Positions 9,225-17,706 of a stretch of 64,000 nt of DNA are shown here, piece by piece. Every line of letters starts with the position of its first letter. Within the stretch, counting starts at the first letter, position 1. The notes beneath the pieces are model-generated. The model searched no databases. It was not told where the DNA came from and saw nothing but the letters and a program-made list of their open reading frames with translations. Origin of the DNA: Anaerovorax odorimutans DSM 5092 (GTDB taxonomy: Bacteria > Bacillota > Clostridia > Peptostreptococcales > Anaerovoracaceae). The DNA is taken from the NCBI RefSeq assembly GCF_000426305.1, contig NZ_AUFC01000013.1, forward strand, positions 1 through 64,000. Reading direction: 5' to 3'. The translations under genes and the position numbers were made by a program.

Positions 9225-9980
9225 TTATTTATTTCTATTTCTTTTTTTACTATTCCTCCATAATTCTTTTTCTCTTTCTTTCCAGCAACTATTGCAATAT
9301 TGTTTTCTATTACTTGTTATTTTGAATCTATTTCCACATTTAATGCAATAACCAATTTTCTCGCCCTTCCACTTTAAATATTCATATACAAAATTTCTAA
9401 AGTCACTTAATATTATTACATTTTTGCTATTTTCATTTATGAAATTTACACAAATATTTGTATTATCAACTTTTTTTGCCGGACTAATTAAATTTGTTTG
9501 AAACAATTTATGTAAGGCCAATCTTTGATCTACAATTTTTAAAGTTAATTTTGCGTCACTAAATATATCTTTATCTTTACTGTTAGTCCAATTATTATTT
9601 TCGTTATTTATTTGATTAAATATTTTAGCATAAACTAATAATACAAATAATATCTTTTCTTGTTTAAGATTATTTAAATTACTAATAGTTACTAATTCAA
9701 TTTGAGTAATTTTTATGTTATTAATTACTAATAATTTATAACTATCATTTGCATATTTATTTATTAATTTATTAATAATATTATCCCATGTAATATTATT
9801 AAAAGATATATAATTTTTAGACATGAAGCTTTCAATTTCTATTTTTATATTTTTTTTATTGTAGCCTAAACTATAGTAATATTTGATTAATGCTTTAATA
9901 GTTATAGTGGGTTTTTTATGTATTATATTATATTTTAAAGCATTATTTACTATATCGTTTTCATTAATTATTATATTCAT
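9225..9980 (-). CDS. Zinc-ribbon protein coupled to the predicted RNA polymerase
   Basis: About 251 aa. I prefer the ATG at 9980 because GAGGAAA sits seven bases before it; an in-frame ATG at 9992 lacks a site. Most of the protein is helical, Asn/Lys/Ile-rich and unrecognised. The C-terminus is a four-cysteine ribbon, C-x2-C (CIKCGNRF) and C-x2-C (YCNSCWKE), followed by a basic tail. Such ribbons bind nucleic acid or dock on polymerases. Its start overlaps the end of the 920-aa polymerase-like gene by 17 bp, so the two are translated together and probably work together. It could be an accessory transcription factor; this is inference from the ribbon and the overlap. Confidence 0.6.
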   Translation of the reverse strand: MNIIINENDIVNNALKYNIIHKKPTITIKALIKYYYSLGYNKKNIKIEIESFMSKNYISFNNITWDNIINKLINKYANDSYKLLVINNIKITQIELVTISNLNNLKQEKILFVLLVYAKIFNQINNENNNWTNSKDKDIFSDAKLTLKIVDQRLALHKLFQTNLISPAKKVDNTNICVNFINENSKNVIILSDFRNFVYEYLKWKGEKIGYCIKCGNRFKITSNRKQYCNSCWKEREKELWRNSKKRNRNK

Positions 9981-12726
9981 AAATTTCCTCATAACTTGTA
10001 ATATATTTCTTTTTCATTATAAAACGCATTCCGCAAAATAATATATCTCCATTTTTATCTAAAGAAGGATAATTATAAGTATTATTATTTTTATTTAATA
10101 AATTTTCTATTATAATATTGCCAACAATATCCCACGCAAATTGTTTTGAATTATTGTTTTGATAACAAATATCAAGAATTATATCGCATAATTCAAATTT
10201 ATTATTACAGATTTCAAAAGATTTTTGCTTAAATGTATTTTTAAATAAACTCCTTTTAATTCTTTTCTCACTTTTATCAAGTCTATCTTTTTTAGCTAAT
10301 TTAGAAAATTGTTGCAGATTATATTTGTATTCTTCATATAGTTCATAAATTTTATTATATTTACTTTTTGAATATTTCACGTGTGATTTTAATAAATTAT
10401 AATCAAAGTTATTTATTTTGATTTTAGATTTTATACAGTCATCAAAGTAATATTCAATTTTCCAACATATTTTATTCATAATAGAATTGTTTATAAATAC
10501 AGGCATTAGCGTATAGTAGTAATCAAGAAAAGTTATTTCTTCATCCGATTTATTATCTTTTTCTATAAGATTATTTATGCTTAAACCAAATCTGCCTAAG
10601 GAATTTCTATTGGTTTGTTTAATGTAATTTTTATAGTTCTTCATTAGATCTGGATATATATAAATAAAAAAGTAAGGCTTTTTATCAGCAAGAATATTTA
10701 AATTAAATTCCTTTTCTTTTATTGTGTTTAATGTATCCTTTTCTAAAATTTTATTTGGTTTAAAATCATACCATTCTTTTGGCATGTCTTTACATATGAT
10801 TCCTTTGGTTTTATCTATTGAGTTTTGTTGATAATTTTGTCCGCAGGATATTCTATAAATTAATTCTTTATATTCTTTAGTATCTTTATTAAACTTTGAT
10901 AAAACATCAAACATAGAGGTGATTTTATTTGTAATAGTCCCAATTTCATTACCAAAATTATTTTTATTTGATTTAATTAGATCTTCCTCCTTAACAATAA
11001 TTTTTTCTGCTGATTTCTGCATACATACAATTGCAGGCATTTGAGTAATACCTTTCAATATTATAGGATTATTTGTTGTTAATATTGTATCTCCATCTTT
11101 ATCTAACCCATTTAAAGCGTATGCAGTTGCGTCCCAAGAATTAAAAATTGTTACAGTATTCATATATCTATACCAATATTCTGTATCAGTATTTTTTTTA
11201 AAATCAAGTATCCTGATATTATTGTGACATGTCATTGGAGCTCTAAAACAAGCTACTTTATTAACATTAAGTTTGTTCCAATAATTTGAATAAAATTCGC
11301 CTGATTTTAATAAACCTGTTACTTTTAAGTTAAATATACTTTGGCATAAACTGTAGGGATCTCCGGATACAGTTGAAAAGTTTCCATTAATTTTTAAAAC
11401 ACCTATTTTGGCATCGTTTATACGTTTTTTTATCATTTTATGTATGCTATTTTTAACAAATGGATCTTCAATAATTTTTTTATCAATCATTAATGCTTTT
11501 ATAAAATTATAATCTCCAATATCAACATTATTTTCATTAATATGATGTCCCCTTAGAAATAATATGCTTTTTCTGTAATCACCATATAAAACATCTTTAA
11601 TTTCATCAACTGTTGGTTTAATTAATTGCTCAATATCATTATCATTTAAATTTAGGGATTGAATAAACTGATAGTTTAAATTTCTTTCGTTTTCTAATTT
11701 TTCGGGCATTACTTTTGTTATACTGAAATTATATTTGTTTTTTTCACAATTACTTATGTAATGACTTAAATTTTCGTAGGAATCCCATAGTTTTAACATT
11801 GATGTTGTAAGAATTATATCTATTTCATTTATATTATATTTGTTTCCCCAGACATCAACTGCAATAATTTTTTTTGCAATTTTTCTGGCAAATTCTTTAA
11901 AATCAAAAGTAAATAGCATACCTTTACAAAAACTGTTTCTAATGCAATATCCAGAAGGTTCATATTTAAGACCCAAATATGAACTCCATTTTTTGCTAAA
12001 ATCAGGAGATATTAAGCCATATCCATCACTATCATTTAATTTAAGCTTTGCATTTTTTTCTAATTGCATAATAGGATATGTACCTTTGCCATCATCTATT
12101 TTAATAATATCTTCTGTAAAATCAGTGATACAATCATTAACTACTAATATATTTTTTGTATTTATCATTGGTATACTAGCACTACAAATTAAAGCTTGAT
12201 AAGCTTCTAATTTTCCAGGTATTAATTTTTTATTTAAGTTTCTACCGTTATCTATTCTTTCTTTAAGTTTATTATATATCTCTACTAATACATAGATTAT
12301 AGTTTTACTTTTAACACCTCCGGTAGATGCTAGTAGTCTTTGGAATTTTAATCCGTTTATAAAAAAACCTTTATTTGCTCTATCAAAGTCACTATTTTTA
12401 TCAATTATTATATTTACTATATCAGGAATGAATAAAATTTCATCTAGTTGCGAATATAACTTTTTTATATTATTAATATTATTCATATTTGTATCCAATA
12501 TTTTAATCTGCTTAATTTTATTTTTTATATTTTCAACTTTTTCTTCAGAAAAATTATAATTTTTAATATTATAAATAAATCTAATTAATTCATTATCTGA
12601 AATTGTTATTAATTCATCATTTTTTCTTGCTTCACTAAGTGTAATTTTTAAGTCCCAATTAGCATTTCTTAATCTAGATGAGTGTATTTTATAAACAAAT
12701 TTTAAACTTGTACTTTGTTTTATCAA
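9964..12726 (-). CDS. Predicted single-chain RNA polymerase (YonO/QDE-1-like two-barrel fold)
   Basis: 920 aa from a TTG at 12726 behind AAAGGGG. Key segment: GVLKINGNFSTVSGDPYSL (from about residue 442), then FRAPMTCHNNIRIL (R495), then GLDKDGDTILTTNNP with the triad D542-x-D544-G-D546. A D-x-D-G-D loop carrying the catalytic metal, preceded at 40-60 residues by an R-x-P strand and a Lys/Gly/Asn-rich barrel strand, is the signature of double-psi-barrel RNA polymerases (NADFDGD in RNAP beta-prime, DLDGD in eukaryotic RdRPs). The length is close to the 905 aa I recall for SPbeta YonO, a single-subunit DNA-dependent RNA polymerase that transcribes late prophage genes. It has no sigma-like or primase motifs. 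It is transcribed from a divergent promoter (12886-12914) and coupled to a zinc-ribbon gene. Fold assignment is inference; template and product are unknown. Confidence 0.65.
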   Translation of the reverse strand: MIKQSTSLKFVYKIHSSRLRNANWDLKITLSEARKNDELITISDNELIRFIYNIKNYNFSEEKVENIKNKIKQIKILDTNMNNINNIKKLYSQLDEILFIPDIVNIIIDKNSDFDRANKGFFINGLKFQRLLASTGGVKSKTIIYVLVEIYNKLKERIDNGRNLNKKLIPGKLEAYQALICSASIPMINTKNILVVNDCITDFTEDIIKIDDGKGTYPIMQLEKNAKLKLNDSDGYGLISPDFSKKWSSYLGLKYEPSGYCIRNSFCKGMLFTFDFKEFARKIAKKIIAVDVWGNKYNINEIDIILTTSMLKLWDSYENLSHYISNCEKNKYNFSITKVMPEKLENERNLNYQFIQSLNLNDNDIEQLIKPTVDEIKDVLYGDYRKSILFLRGHHINENNVDIGDYNFIKALMIDKKIIEDPFVKNSIHKMIKKRINDAKIGVLKINGNFSTVSGDPYSLCQSIFNLKVTGLLKSGEFYSNYWNKLNVNKVACFRAPMTCHNNIRILDFKKNTDTEYWYRYMNTVTIFNSWDATAYALNGLDKDGDTILTTNNPIILKGITQMPAIVCMQKSAEKIIVKEEDLIKSNKNNFGNEIGTITNKITSMFDVLSKFNKDTKEYKELIYRISCGQNYQQNSIDKTKGIICKDMPKEWYDFKPNKILEKDTLNTIKEKEFNLNILADKKPYFFIYIYPDLMKNYKNYIKQTNRNSLGRFGLSINNLIEKDNKSDEEITFLDYYYTLMPVFINNSIMNKICWKIEYYFDDCIKSKIKINNFDYNLLKSHVKYSKSKYNKIYELYEEYKYNLQQFSKLAKKDRLDKSEKRIKRSLFKNTFKQKSFEICNNKFELCDIILDICYQNNNSKQFAWDIVGNIIIENLLNKNNNTYNYPSLDKNGDILFCGMRFIMKKKYITSYEEIYEYNN

Positions 12727-12885
12727 TTTACTAGCAACCCCTTTATTATTTTTTATCTTGGATATTCTAAATATTTATTATATTGCTTTATTTTATATTG
12801 TTTTTAGATTCTTCCAATAATAGTGATTAAAATAATATTTTCATATTGTTTTAAACTTCAATAATGATATCAAAATATTATAAAC

Positions 12886-12914
12886 AATGTACCATAATAA
12901 AAAATATATGTCAA
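12886..12914 (-). promoter_or_regulatory. Sigma-A-type promoter for the polymerase operon
   Basis: Minus strand: -35 TTGACA (12914-12909), 17-bp spacer, -10 TACATT (12891-12886), about 160 bp before the gene start. A 15-base A-rich element (12928-12942) sits 13 bp upstream of the -35. Confidence 0.6.
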
Positions 12915-12927
12915 TTTATATAAATAT

Positions 12928-12942
12928 TTTTTATTTCTATTT
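12928..12942 (-). repeat. A-rich 15-base element, copy 1
   Basis: AAATAGAAATAAAAA on the minus strand, 13 bp upstream of a -35 box. The exact word recurs at 13879-13893 (plus), 3 bp upstream of another -35. The spacing difference is one helical turn. The word also occurs at 61390-61404 in the prophage, so composition bias must be considered. Confidence 0.45.
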
Positions 12943-13173
12943 ATTAAAATTGCGAAATAATAATGATTTAATAATTTTTTATTATTATTTTTCTAATTAT
13001 TTGATTTAAAACACATGATTTTTATAAATTAAAAGACTATTTAAGGCTACTTAACTTATCAATTAAAATATTAGTAACTAATATTTTGAAAAAGATATAA
13101 TAGTGACTTAAATAAAACTAATAATAACAAACAAAATATAATGATATTGATAATAATCGTTATTATTTTATAT

Positions 13174-13192
13174 AATAAAAATAAAAAATAAT
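13174..13192 (+). repeat. A-rich 19-base element, identical at 17181-17199
   Basis: AATAAAAATAAAAAATAAT, ten bases upstream of a TTGACA box. An identical 19-mer is at 17181-17199 and an 18/19 match at 13820-13838. It resembles the 15-base element (12928, 13879) with one G-to-A change. Confidence 0.45.
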
Positions 13193-13202
13193 AGTAATAA
13201 AT

Positions 13203-13231
13203 TTGACATGTAAAATTTTTCGTGTTAATAT
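13203..13231 (+). promoter_or_regulatory. Consensus promoter for the rightward island genes
   Basis: TTGACA (13203-13208), 17-bp spacer, TAATAT (13226-13231), giving a leader of about 155 bp before the ATG at 13396. It is divergent from the promoter at 12886-12914 and shares the A-rich upstream element, so both may answer to one regulator. Confidence 0.65.
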
Positions 13232-13395
13232 AAATTAAAATAAAAAATAAATTTTAATTTATATTTTATATCTATATCTTTTAATAAAATTTTAAAATTT
13301 ATTATTTTATTCGTCAATATATTAAGCTTTGACATAATTTTGTATTTTTCGACATAATTTTCATTTTTTTAATTATAATAATAAAGGAGATAAAT

Positions 13396-13803
13396 ATGTA
13401 TAAAAAAAATAGTACTAATAATATTGATTTTTCAATTAATAATCTTACTAATGAAAGTGATTTTAAAAAATTGCAATTAAAAATAGAAACAGAAGAAGAA
13501 TTACATAAATTACGTGATTATATAAATATAATGAAAGGTTTTTATGCTCCTAATTTAATTTTAAAGACTTTTATTAAATATAAGGATAATATTAATAAAA
13601 TTATAATGTTAGAATACAAATTAAGAGATTTAAATATAACTTCTTTAATAGATAGATTACATATAAGTACATTAAATGAACTGTTGAAAACTATAAATTC
13701 TGAGCAAGATTTAAAGCTATTTTATGAAATTTGGAATGAAAATAAAAACAAATATCATATGATTTATATAATACATTTATTTAAAGAAAGAAAGGCAACA
13801 TAG
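13396..13803 (+). CDS. Unknown small protein, first gene of the rightward island
   Basis: 135 aa, predicted all-helical, rich in Lys, Asn, Ile and Leu, with no motif I recognise. ATG with AAAGGAG at a good distance. It is separated by 149 bp, including its own promoter, from the next gene, so it is a separate transcription unit. Extreme A/T codon use matches the whole island. A regulator or antirepressor role would fit the position but cannot be shown. Confidence 0.65.
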   Translation: MYKKNSTNNIDFSINNLTNESDFKKLQLKIETEEELHKLRDYINIMKGFYAPNLILKTFIKYKDNINKIIMLEYKLRDLNITSLIDRLHISTLNELLKTINSEQDLKLFYEIWNENKNKYHMIYIIHLFKERKAT

Positions 13804-13819
13804 AGCCTTTAAAATATAG

Positions 13820-13838
13820 AATAAAAATAAAAAATAAA
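13820..13838 (+). repeat. A-rich element, near-identical copy
   Basis: Matches the 19-base element of 13174-13192 in 18 of 19 positions. It lies 17 bp past the stop of the 135-aa gene and 58 bp upstream of the next -35 box. Confidence 0.4.
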
Positions 13839-13878
13839 TACAAAAAAATAATAAAATAACACCTTTTAAGATTAAACT

Positions 13879-13925
13879 AAATAGAAATAAAAACTATTGA
13901 CTAAATAAATAATAAATAGTATATT
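13879..13925 (+). promoter_or_regulatory. Promoter with abutting A-rich element
   Basis: The 15-base element (13879-13893) is followed after 3 bases by TTGACT (13897-13902), a 17-bp spacer and TATATT (13920-13925). The start codon of the 443-aa gene is 28 bp past the -10, behind GGAGGTG. Confidence 0.7.
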
Positions 13926-13952
13926 ATTTATAAAAGCAATGGAGGTGTTAGA

Positions 13953-15284
13953 ATGTTAAAGGAGAGGTTCGAATTAGAGAAAAATCTTGATAGTATCATT
14001 ACAACATATAACGCAAATAAAAAAGTAGCCGATGCTGTTAAAAAAAATATGAATAAACATAATATTTTAACTGGAGAATTTCAAGAAATTTGGTTCAAAA
14101 ATACTCCGCTGGATACAATAGATGAAGTTACTTTGTATTTATTAACTAAATATTTATACGAAAAGACAAATGAACCTTCAATAAAAAAAGAAGATTATTT
14201 TACGGAAGTAGAAATAGATGATGGAAATAAATATAAAAAACAGATTATAGATAATACAATATCATATCCTATTATATTTAATAACGTTTTGAAAGGTAAA
14301 GATGATCAATATATTTTATATCTACCAATACAAAAAATTAAACAACTACAAGATAGCAGTATAATAACTTATAATTTTGAAACGCAAAGATCTCCTAAAC
14401 ATAAATTAAGCAAAGATGGAGATTTAATAAAAGTAGCAAACGTAAATAAACAATCAGTTTCAGAGATTGCTGATTTTTTTTTGGAAGGAAGATTTATTCC
14501 CAATACAATTACTTTAAATTTATTACAAGATGGAAATGACGAATTTGGATATAATGATAAAACAAATGAATTAGTTATAGCCTCGGGACAAATAAATATA
14601 ATAGATGGTTTTCATAGGTGTTTAGGTATAATAAAAGCTTTGGGAGAAAATCCAGATTTAGACTATATTATGGAGGTTCGTTTTACTAATTGGGATGTAC
14701 AAAAATGCAGGAACTTTATTCATCAGGAAAATATTAGAAATAAGATAAACTCAAAATATATACAATCAATTATAAATATTAATAAATGGGGGAATAAAGT
14801 CGTAAATAAAATTAATGATGGACAAGGTGATTTAAAAGGTAAGATTACTACTGATTTTACTTTGATTAGAATGAATAAAGCTTTTACAATGTTTGATATG
14901 ATGTCAAATACTATTGATATGTTATGGGAAATTAAAACTAATATGGAAGTAAACAATTTAGCTAATTATTTAACTAATTTTTTTGATTATGTAATAGGTT
15001 ATAAGGTTGAAGATTTTATTGATGATTTAAAGGGTTCTAAAAGTCAAAGTGTTGTTACTATGCCTGCAATGTTTGTAGGATATTTATGTGTAGCAAAAAA
15101 GTTACAACATGAGGAAGATTGGGAAAAAAGGTTAATTGATTTTTTAGATAATACTAACTTTGATATTAATAATCCAGAATGGGTGAAAATAGGTATTATA
15201 AATAAAAAATTAAATCCAACAATAAGTTTGACTAAATCAAATTTAAAAAATATTATTAGTTATTTCAATGAAATTATATATTGA
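13953..15284 (+). CDS. DGQHR/ParB-like fold protein (YopQ-like position)
   Basis: 443 aa. The recognisable core at about residues 206-265 reads NELVIASGQINIIDGFHRCL then GIIKALG, a variant of the I-D-G-Q-H-R box of DGQHR/DndB and ParB/sulfiredoxin-like proteins (Gln replaced by Phe). NFIHQENIRNKI follows, like the Q..N......L segment after such boxes. These proteins bind nucleotides or DNA ends; the role here is unknown. It lies 13 bp upstream of the dead-recombinase gene. In phage SPbeta a protein of similar size (YopQ, about 460 aa from memory) directly precedes YopR, so the pair may be homologous to yopQ-yopR. Own promoter with A-rich element upstream. Confidence 0.6.
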   Translation: MLKERFELEKNLDSIITTYNANKKVADAVKKNMNKHNILTGEFQEIWFKNTPLDTIDEVTLYLLTKYLYEKTNEPSIKKEDYFTEVEIDDGNKYKKQIIDNTISYPIIFNNVLKGKDDQYILYLPIQKIKQLQDSSIITYNFETQRSPKHKLSKDGDLIKVANVNKQSVSEIADFFLEGRFIPNTITLNLLQDGNDEFGYNDKTNELVIASGQINIIDGFHRCLGIIKALGENPDLDYIMEVRFTNWDVQKCRNFIHQENIRNKINSKYIQSIININKWGNKVVNKINDGQGDLKGKITTDFTLIRMNKAFTMFDMMSNTIDMLWEIKTNMEVNNLANYLTNFFDYVIGYKVEDFIDDLKGSKSQSVVTMPAMFVGYLCVAKKLQHEEDWEKRLIDFLDNTNFDINNPEWVKIGIINKKLNPTISLTKSNLKNIISYFNEIIY

Positions 15285-15297
15285 AAGGATATAACCT

Positions 15298-16293
15298 ATG
15301 TATAATGAATCATTAAAAAATAGATTTCTAAATATCTATTCCGATGATACAGCGAAAATCTATAAATATAGTTTGTTACAAATTAGTGAATCCGAAGAAT
15401 TTTATAAAAAAGATATATTTGATTTTAATTATGATCAATTAGATAATGCTTTTAAATCAATAAGATCAAAAACAATGTCTGGTGTTAGACGTAATGTTAG
15501 TCCTATTTTAGAATATATAAGATGGGCAAATAAAAATGGATTTGTTAAATCTAAAATTGATATAACTAATTTGTTTATGGGAGATAAATTAAAAGATTAT
15601 GTTTGGAAACATGCACATATTAATAGTTATATTTATAGAGAAGAAATGTATGTAATATGTGAGCAGCTAATAAATCCTATTGATAGAGCCATAATAGTTC
15701 TAGCTTTTGAGGGTATAGATGGTAAAGGTCATTTTGAAATGATTAATTTAAAATATAGTGATATAGATTTTCAGACAGGTAAAGTTCATGTTGCTAATGA
15801 AAAAGGAGATATAAGAGAGATAGTTATAACTTATAAAAAAAGTTTAGATATTTTAAAAGAAGCACAAAAACAAAATACATATTTGATAGGAAATGGTGAA
15901 GCAAATAGAAGTAAGAGAACAGAATTTGAATTAACTGACACACCTTACATTATAAGAAAAATAAATAGACCTAATACATCAAAGAATAATGAACTAGTAA
16001 GTTCAGGTTTTATTGCATCTAAAGCTACTAAATTTTTTAAAGGAAAAAGAGATGTTGTTACTGGTGAGTTTGTTGAAATACCATTTGTTGGAGATTGTGA
16101 ATTTTTAAATTTGCAAAATATATTTAAAAGTGGATATTTTGATTATTGTATGAATTTGGAGAATGAAAAGGGAGAGTTAAAGACTCAGGATTATAAAGAT
16201 ATATGTATTAGATTTGGTATAAATCCTAATAATATTCAAAGCTACAAAGCACAATATTTAGATTGGAAAAAAATATTAAGTGAGCGTGATTAA
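15298..16293 (+). CDS. Tyrosine-recombinase-fold protein lacking catalytic residues (MrpR/YopR-like)
   Basis: 331 aa. Residues 1-100 look like the SAM-like core-binding domain of phage integrases. Residues about 120-160 (LINPIDRAIIVLAFEGIDGK then HFEMINLKYSDIDF) match the start of the integrase catalytic domain, where active enzymes have T-G-L-R. Here the Arg is missing (DGKG), and no H-x-x-R box or C-terminal nucleophile Tyr follows. It should therefore bind DNA without cutting. SPbeta YopR (MrpR, 325 aa from memory) is a repressor of exactly this build that holds the prophage silent. ATG with GAAAGGA, 13 bp after the DGQHR-like gene. Likely the master repressor of the island, binding the A-rich elements; this is inference. 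Confidence 0.65.
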   Translation: MYNESLKNRFLNIYSDDTAKIYKYSLLQISESEEFYKKDIFDFNYDQLDNAFKSIRSKTMSGVRRNVSPILEYIRWANKNGFVKSKIDITNLFMGDKLKDYVWKHAHINSYIYREEMYVICEQLINPIDRAIIVLAFEGIDGKGHFEMINLKYSDIDFQTGKVHVANEKGDIREIVITYKKSLDILKEAQKQNTYLIGNGEANRSKRTEFELTDTPYIIRKINRPNTSKNNELVSSGFIASKATKFFKGKRDVVTGEFVEIPFVGDCEFLNLQNIFKSGYFDYCMNLENEKGELKTQDYKDICIRFGINPNNIQSYKAQYLDWKKILSERD

Positions 16294-16294
16294 T

Positions 16295-16726
16295 ATGATA
16301 GAGTATTTAAATATTAACGATCTAATTATTAACATGAATAGAAATAAAGATTTTTTATGCAATTACTTATATGAAGTTAATAAAATTGGATATACAAAAA
16401 ATGAAACTCTTTATATTAAATTACAAATTGAAATAATAGATGAAATTATAAAACAATTATCCTATAAGAGTCTATGTGATCTACTGATTAAATCTTCTAA
16501 TCGTCGATTAAAAAAAATAATTTCTGGAGAAGAATATTTAGCAAATATTTTAGAGTGCCCAGAAGATTATAATTTAGTAATTGATCTAGAAAATTTAAAT
16601 AATGTAGATGTAAGAAGAGCTTTAATTTTTATTGATTTAAGACAAAAATATTGTTATTTTCAACATAAAAATTTATGCAATATAGGATTAAATTATATTA
16701 ATGGGAAATGGCAATTGTTAAAATAG
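16295..16726 (+). CDS. Unknown protein in the repressor operon
   Basis: About 143 aa from the ATG at 16295, which directly follows the stop at 16293. An in-frame GTG at 16280 would overlap the upstream gene and has no clear site. Helical N-terminal part, then a short segment (CPEDYNLVIDLENLNNVDVR then RALIFIDLRQKYCYF) with no match I know. Spacing shows co-transcription with the MrpR-like gene and the XRE gene. Confidence 0.6.
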   Translation: MIEYLNINDLIINMNRNKDFLCNYLYEVNKIGYTKNETLYIKLQIEIIDEIIKQLSYKSLCDLLIKSSNRRLKKIISGEEYLANILECPEDYNLVIDLENLNNVDVRRALIFIDLRQKYCYFQHKNLCNIGLNYINGKWQLLK

Positions 16727-16735
16727 AGGTAAAAT

Positions 16736-17152
16736 ATGAATTTTGGAGAAAAAATCAAGTATTTAATGGTAAAAAATAATGTAAAATATGTTAATGAATT
16801 TGCTGAAAATGTAGGTCTTAGTCCAGACACAATTAACAAATACATGAAGAAAGATACTTTGGAAGGTATTGAAGCAGTTAAGGTTAAGAGAATTGCTGAT
16901 TACTTTGGTGTATCTATAGACTATTTTTTTAATATAATAGAAGATAAATATGATTTGGAAATTGCTAAATATGACTATTTTAAAGAAGATGAAATTAATA
17001 AAATTATAATTGAGGATTTTATTAAAGAAATAAAAAGCGTGTTAAATAATGCAGATATTTTTTTGTCAGATGGTAAAATTATTAATAGTGAAAGAAAGTA
17101 TATTATTGATAGTATTGATATTGGACTTAAAATTATGAAGCAGAATATATAG
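16736..17152 (+). CDS. XRE-family transcriptional regulator
   Basis: 138 aa. N-terminal helix-turn-helix (residues about 4-65: EKIKYLMVKNNV, FAENVGLSPDTINKYMK, IADYFGVSIDYFF) typical of Cro/CI proteins. The C-terminal half is acidic and helical, perhaps for dimerisation. It follows the preceding gene by 9 bp with an AGAGGT site and is the last gene before a gap with another A-rich element. Likely one of two DNA-binding proteins controlling the island. Confidence 0.8.
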   Translation: MNFGEKIKYLMVKNNVKYVNEFAENVGLSPDTINKYMKKDTLEGIEAVKVKRIADYFGVSIDYFFNIIEDKYDLEIAKYDYFKEDEINKIIIEDFIKEIKSVLNNADIFLSDGKIINSERKYIIDSIDIGLKIMKQNI

Positions 17153-17180
17153 AGACTGCTTCATAATTTTAAACCTAATA

Positions 17181-17199
17181 AATAAAAATAAAAAATAAT
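17181..17199 (+). repeat. A-rich 19-base element, last copy
   Basis: Identical to 13174-13192. It ends 26 bp before the start codon of the 85-aa gene. Confidence 0.45.
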
Positions 17200-17225
17200 T
17201 ATTAAAATAATAGAAGGGGTAATGT

Positions 17226-17483
17226 ATGAATGCCAATATTTATAAAATAGAAGTAGATAAAAATAGTAGATGTCCGTTTGGATTTATTAGATTGTTTTGG
17301 GATAAAGGTGATTTGTCAGGTCATTATGATCTATTATTAGGTGAAAGCTATTATGATAAAAATTCAGATAATTTTAAGCAAAAATTAATAGGAATGAGTG
17401 ATGAAATGGATAATGAAAATAATAAAAGTTTTTTAAAAGAATTATTAGATTCAATATTAATTAATATAAAAATTATTGACTAA
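17226..17483 (+). CDS. Unknown 85-aa protein at the island end
   Basis: 85 aa, start ATG behind GAAGGGG. Contains RCPFGFIRLFWDKGDLSGHY and is otherwise acidic; I recognise no family. Its own A-rich element lies just upstream and two hairpins follow, so it may be a separately controlled unit. Confidence 0.55.
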   Translation: MNANIYKIEVDKNSRCPFGFIRLFWDKGDLSGHYDLLLGESYYDKNSDNFKQKLIGMSDEMDNENNKSFLKELLDSILINIKIID

Positions 17484-17511
17484 CATATTTTAGGAATTAT
17501 AAAAAACTATC

Positions 17512-17582
17512 TACATTTTAATTACATAAAATGTAAAGACTTATTAATTATGTAAAATTTATATAATTGATAAGCCTTTTTT
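17512..17582 (+). terminator. Tandem hairpins closing the island
   Basis: The first stem is ACATTTTA/TAAAATGT (17512-17533). The second is a stem of about 19 bp with G-U pairs (17538-17576) followed by TTTTTT. The second is a good intrinsic terminator and marks the border between the A/T-rich island and spoIVA. Confidence 0.7.
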
Positions 17583-17706
17583 GTTTCAATATATATTAAA
17601 AATTAATTTCAAATGCAATTATGATACTTTTATAGTCATAAACATGGCCTGCCTATAATATATTGTACAGACATAAGTGGAACGAATATTAGAGGAGGTT
17701 AGAAAA

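Noticed and set aside
11840-12199. 119-aa open frame on the plus strand inside the polymerase-like gene
   Set aside because: Antisense shadow of a 2.7-kb frame with clear protein motifs; no ribosome site.
15298-16293. Active phage integrase
   Set aside because: The integrase fold is visible but the catalytic Arg, the H-x-x-R box and the Tyr nucleophile are absent, so a DNA-binding role is preferred.
17677-17706. Earlier start for spoIVA
   Set aside because: It would place the GAGGAGG site inside the gene; the TTG at 17707 gives the usual 492 aa.
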